Positions 63,854-64,000 of a stretch of DNA of 64,000 bases are shown here, in pieces. The stretch is from NCBI GenBank assembly GCA_963733105.1, contig CAVTCB010000005.1:124001-188000 (forward strand), in the 5' to 3' direction. Origin of the DNA: JAFAYN01 sp963733105. GTDB taxonomy: Bacteria > Gemmatimonadota > Gemmatimonadetes > Longimicrobiales > Longimicrobiaceae. The position numbers and the translations under genes are program-made. Numbering within the stretch: the stretch's first letter is position 1; each line of letters starts with the position of its first letter. Under the pieces are notes generated by a model. The model made no database searches. It saw only the letters and a program-made list of their open reading frames with translations, and had not been told where the DNA came from.

Positions 63854-64000
63854 CTACGCCGCCGCCGTCCGCCGCCGCGTCCACGACCGCAGCCGCCGGA
63901 GCGCCAGCGCGATCCCGGTCCACACCAGAACCACCCCCGCCAGCGACGCCAGCCCCGCCACCGTCTGCCCCCAGAACCCGGCCACCTCGCCCGTGTGCAG
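63854..64000 (-). CDS. PepSY-associated membrane protein, C-terminal part
   Basis: Cut by the window end; 48 residues remain: LHTGEVAGFWGQTVAGLASL, a transmembrane helix AGVVLVWTGIALALRRL, and a basic tail. The LHTGEV...GL helix motif is typical of the last helix of PepSY_TM (PF03929-type) iron-uptake-associated or reductase-like membrane proteins. Divergent from nothing visible; its own start lies outside the window. Confidence 0.65.
   Translation of the reverse strand: MHTGEVAGFWGQTVAGLASLAGVVLVWTGIALALRRLRSWTRRRTAAA

Overview
The window appears to join DNA from two different organisms at about position 30,722. The left part (1-30,722) has the gene content, codon habits and E. coli-like -35/-10 promoters expected of a high-GC actinobacterium. 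The genes suggest class Thermoleophilia, but this is an inference from protein resemblance only. The right part (30,723-64,000) looks like a Gemmatimonadota (Longimicrobium-like) genome: it has promoters of the TTTG/TAnnTT type, many GTGA/TTGA/ATGA gene overlaps, and almost no frame errors. At the boundary a gene of the left part stops short of its paralog's end and runs straight into unrelated sequence, so an assembly chimera is the simplest reading.

Left part, housekeeping end (1-8.7 kb): the tail of a secreted protein; a divergent EamA exporter / LysR regulator pair; an RpoD-like sigma factor; recR; two tandem promoter-hairpin units; lysC-asd of the aspartate pathway, overlapping a secreted metallophosphatase; and a NarL-type regulator that lacks the usual phosphoacceptor aspartate. 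Left part, cell-surface end (8.7-30.7 kb): a divergent polysaccharide locus (lipid-linked sugar flippase, Gfo/Idh/MocA dehydrogenase, GT2 glycosyltransferase, UDP-galactopyranose-mutase-like flavoprotein, NAD sugar epimerase, multi-pass membrane protein). It is followed by two giant secreted proteins built from LamG, FN3 and Ig-like repeats, which share one C-terminal module of unknown function. The first giant begins with a galactose-oxidase-like propeller that keeps all the copper/radical residues. This stretch contains dozens of single-base frame breaks, most likely read errors.

Right part, 30.7-46.6 kb: an Ala/Pro-rich protein; the modABC molybdate importer; a DUF4160/DUF2442 pair lying on the end of modC; a lipid kinase; a subtilisin-like lipoprotein; an mprF-virJ/acvB-MFS operon for aminoacyl-lipid metabolism; an orphan UPF0175 antitoxin and an alpha/beta hydrolase; and an fdhF/ydeP-fdhD-lipoprotein operon. 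The molybdate importer and the molybdopterin oxidoreductase fit together functionally.

Right part, 46.6-64 kb: a DUF4157 protein with two zincin motifs and a small partner gene; a broken GNAT/GrpB composite; a mycothiol-type isomerase; an FKBP; a DUF5996 protein; an M13 peptidase; a propeller lipoprotein; an FMN alpha-hydroxyacid oxidase; an Asp/Arg heptad-repeat protein; and a minus-strand run ending in a Gdx (SugE) guanidinium exporter with a clear guanidine-II (mini-ykkC) riboswitch. Three copies of a ~140-bp element with two covarying stems lie just downstream of three genes (46.6, 52.3 and 55.9 kb). This element is the strongest candidate in the window for an undescribed structured RNA or mobile repeat.
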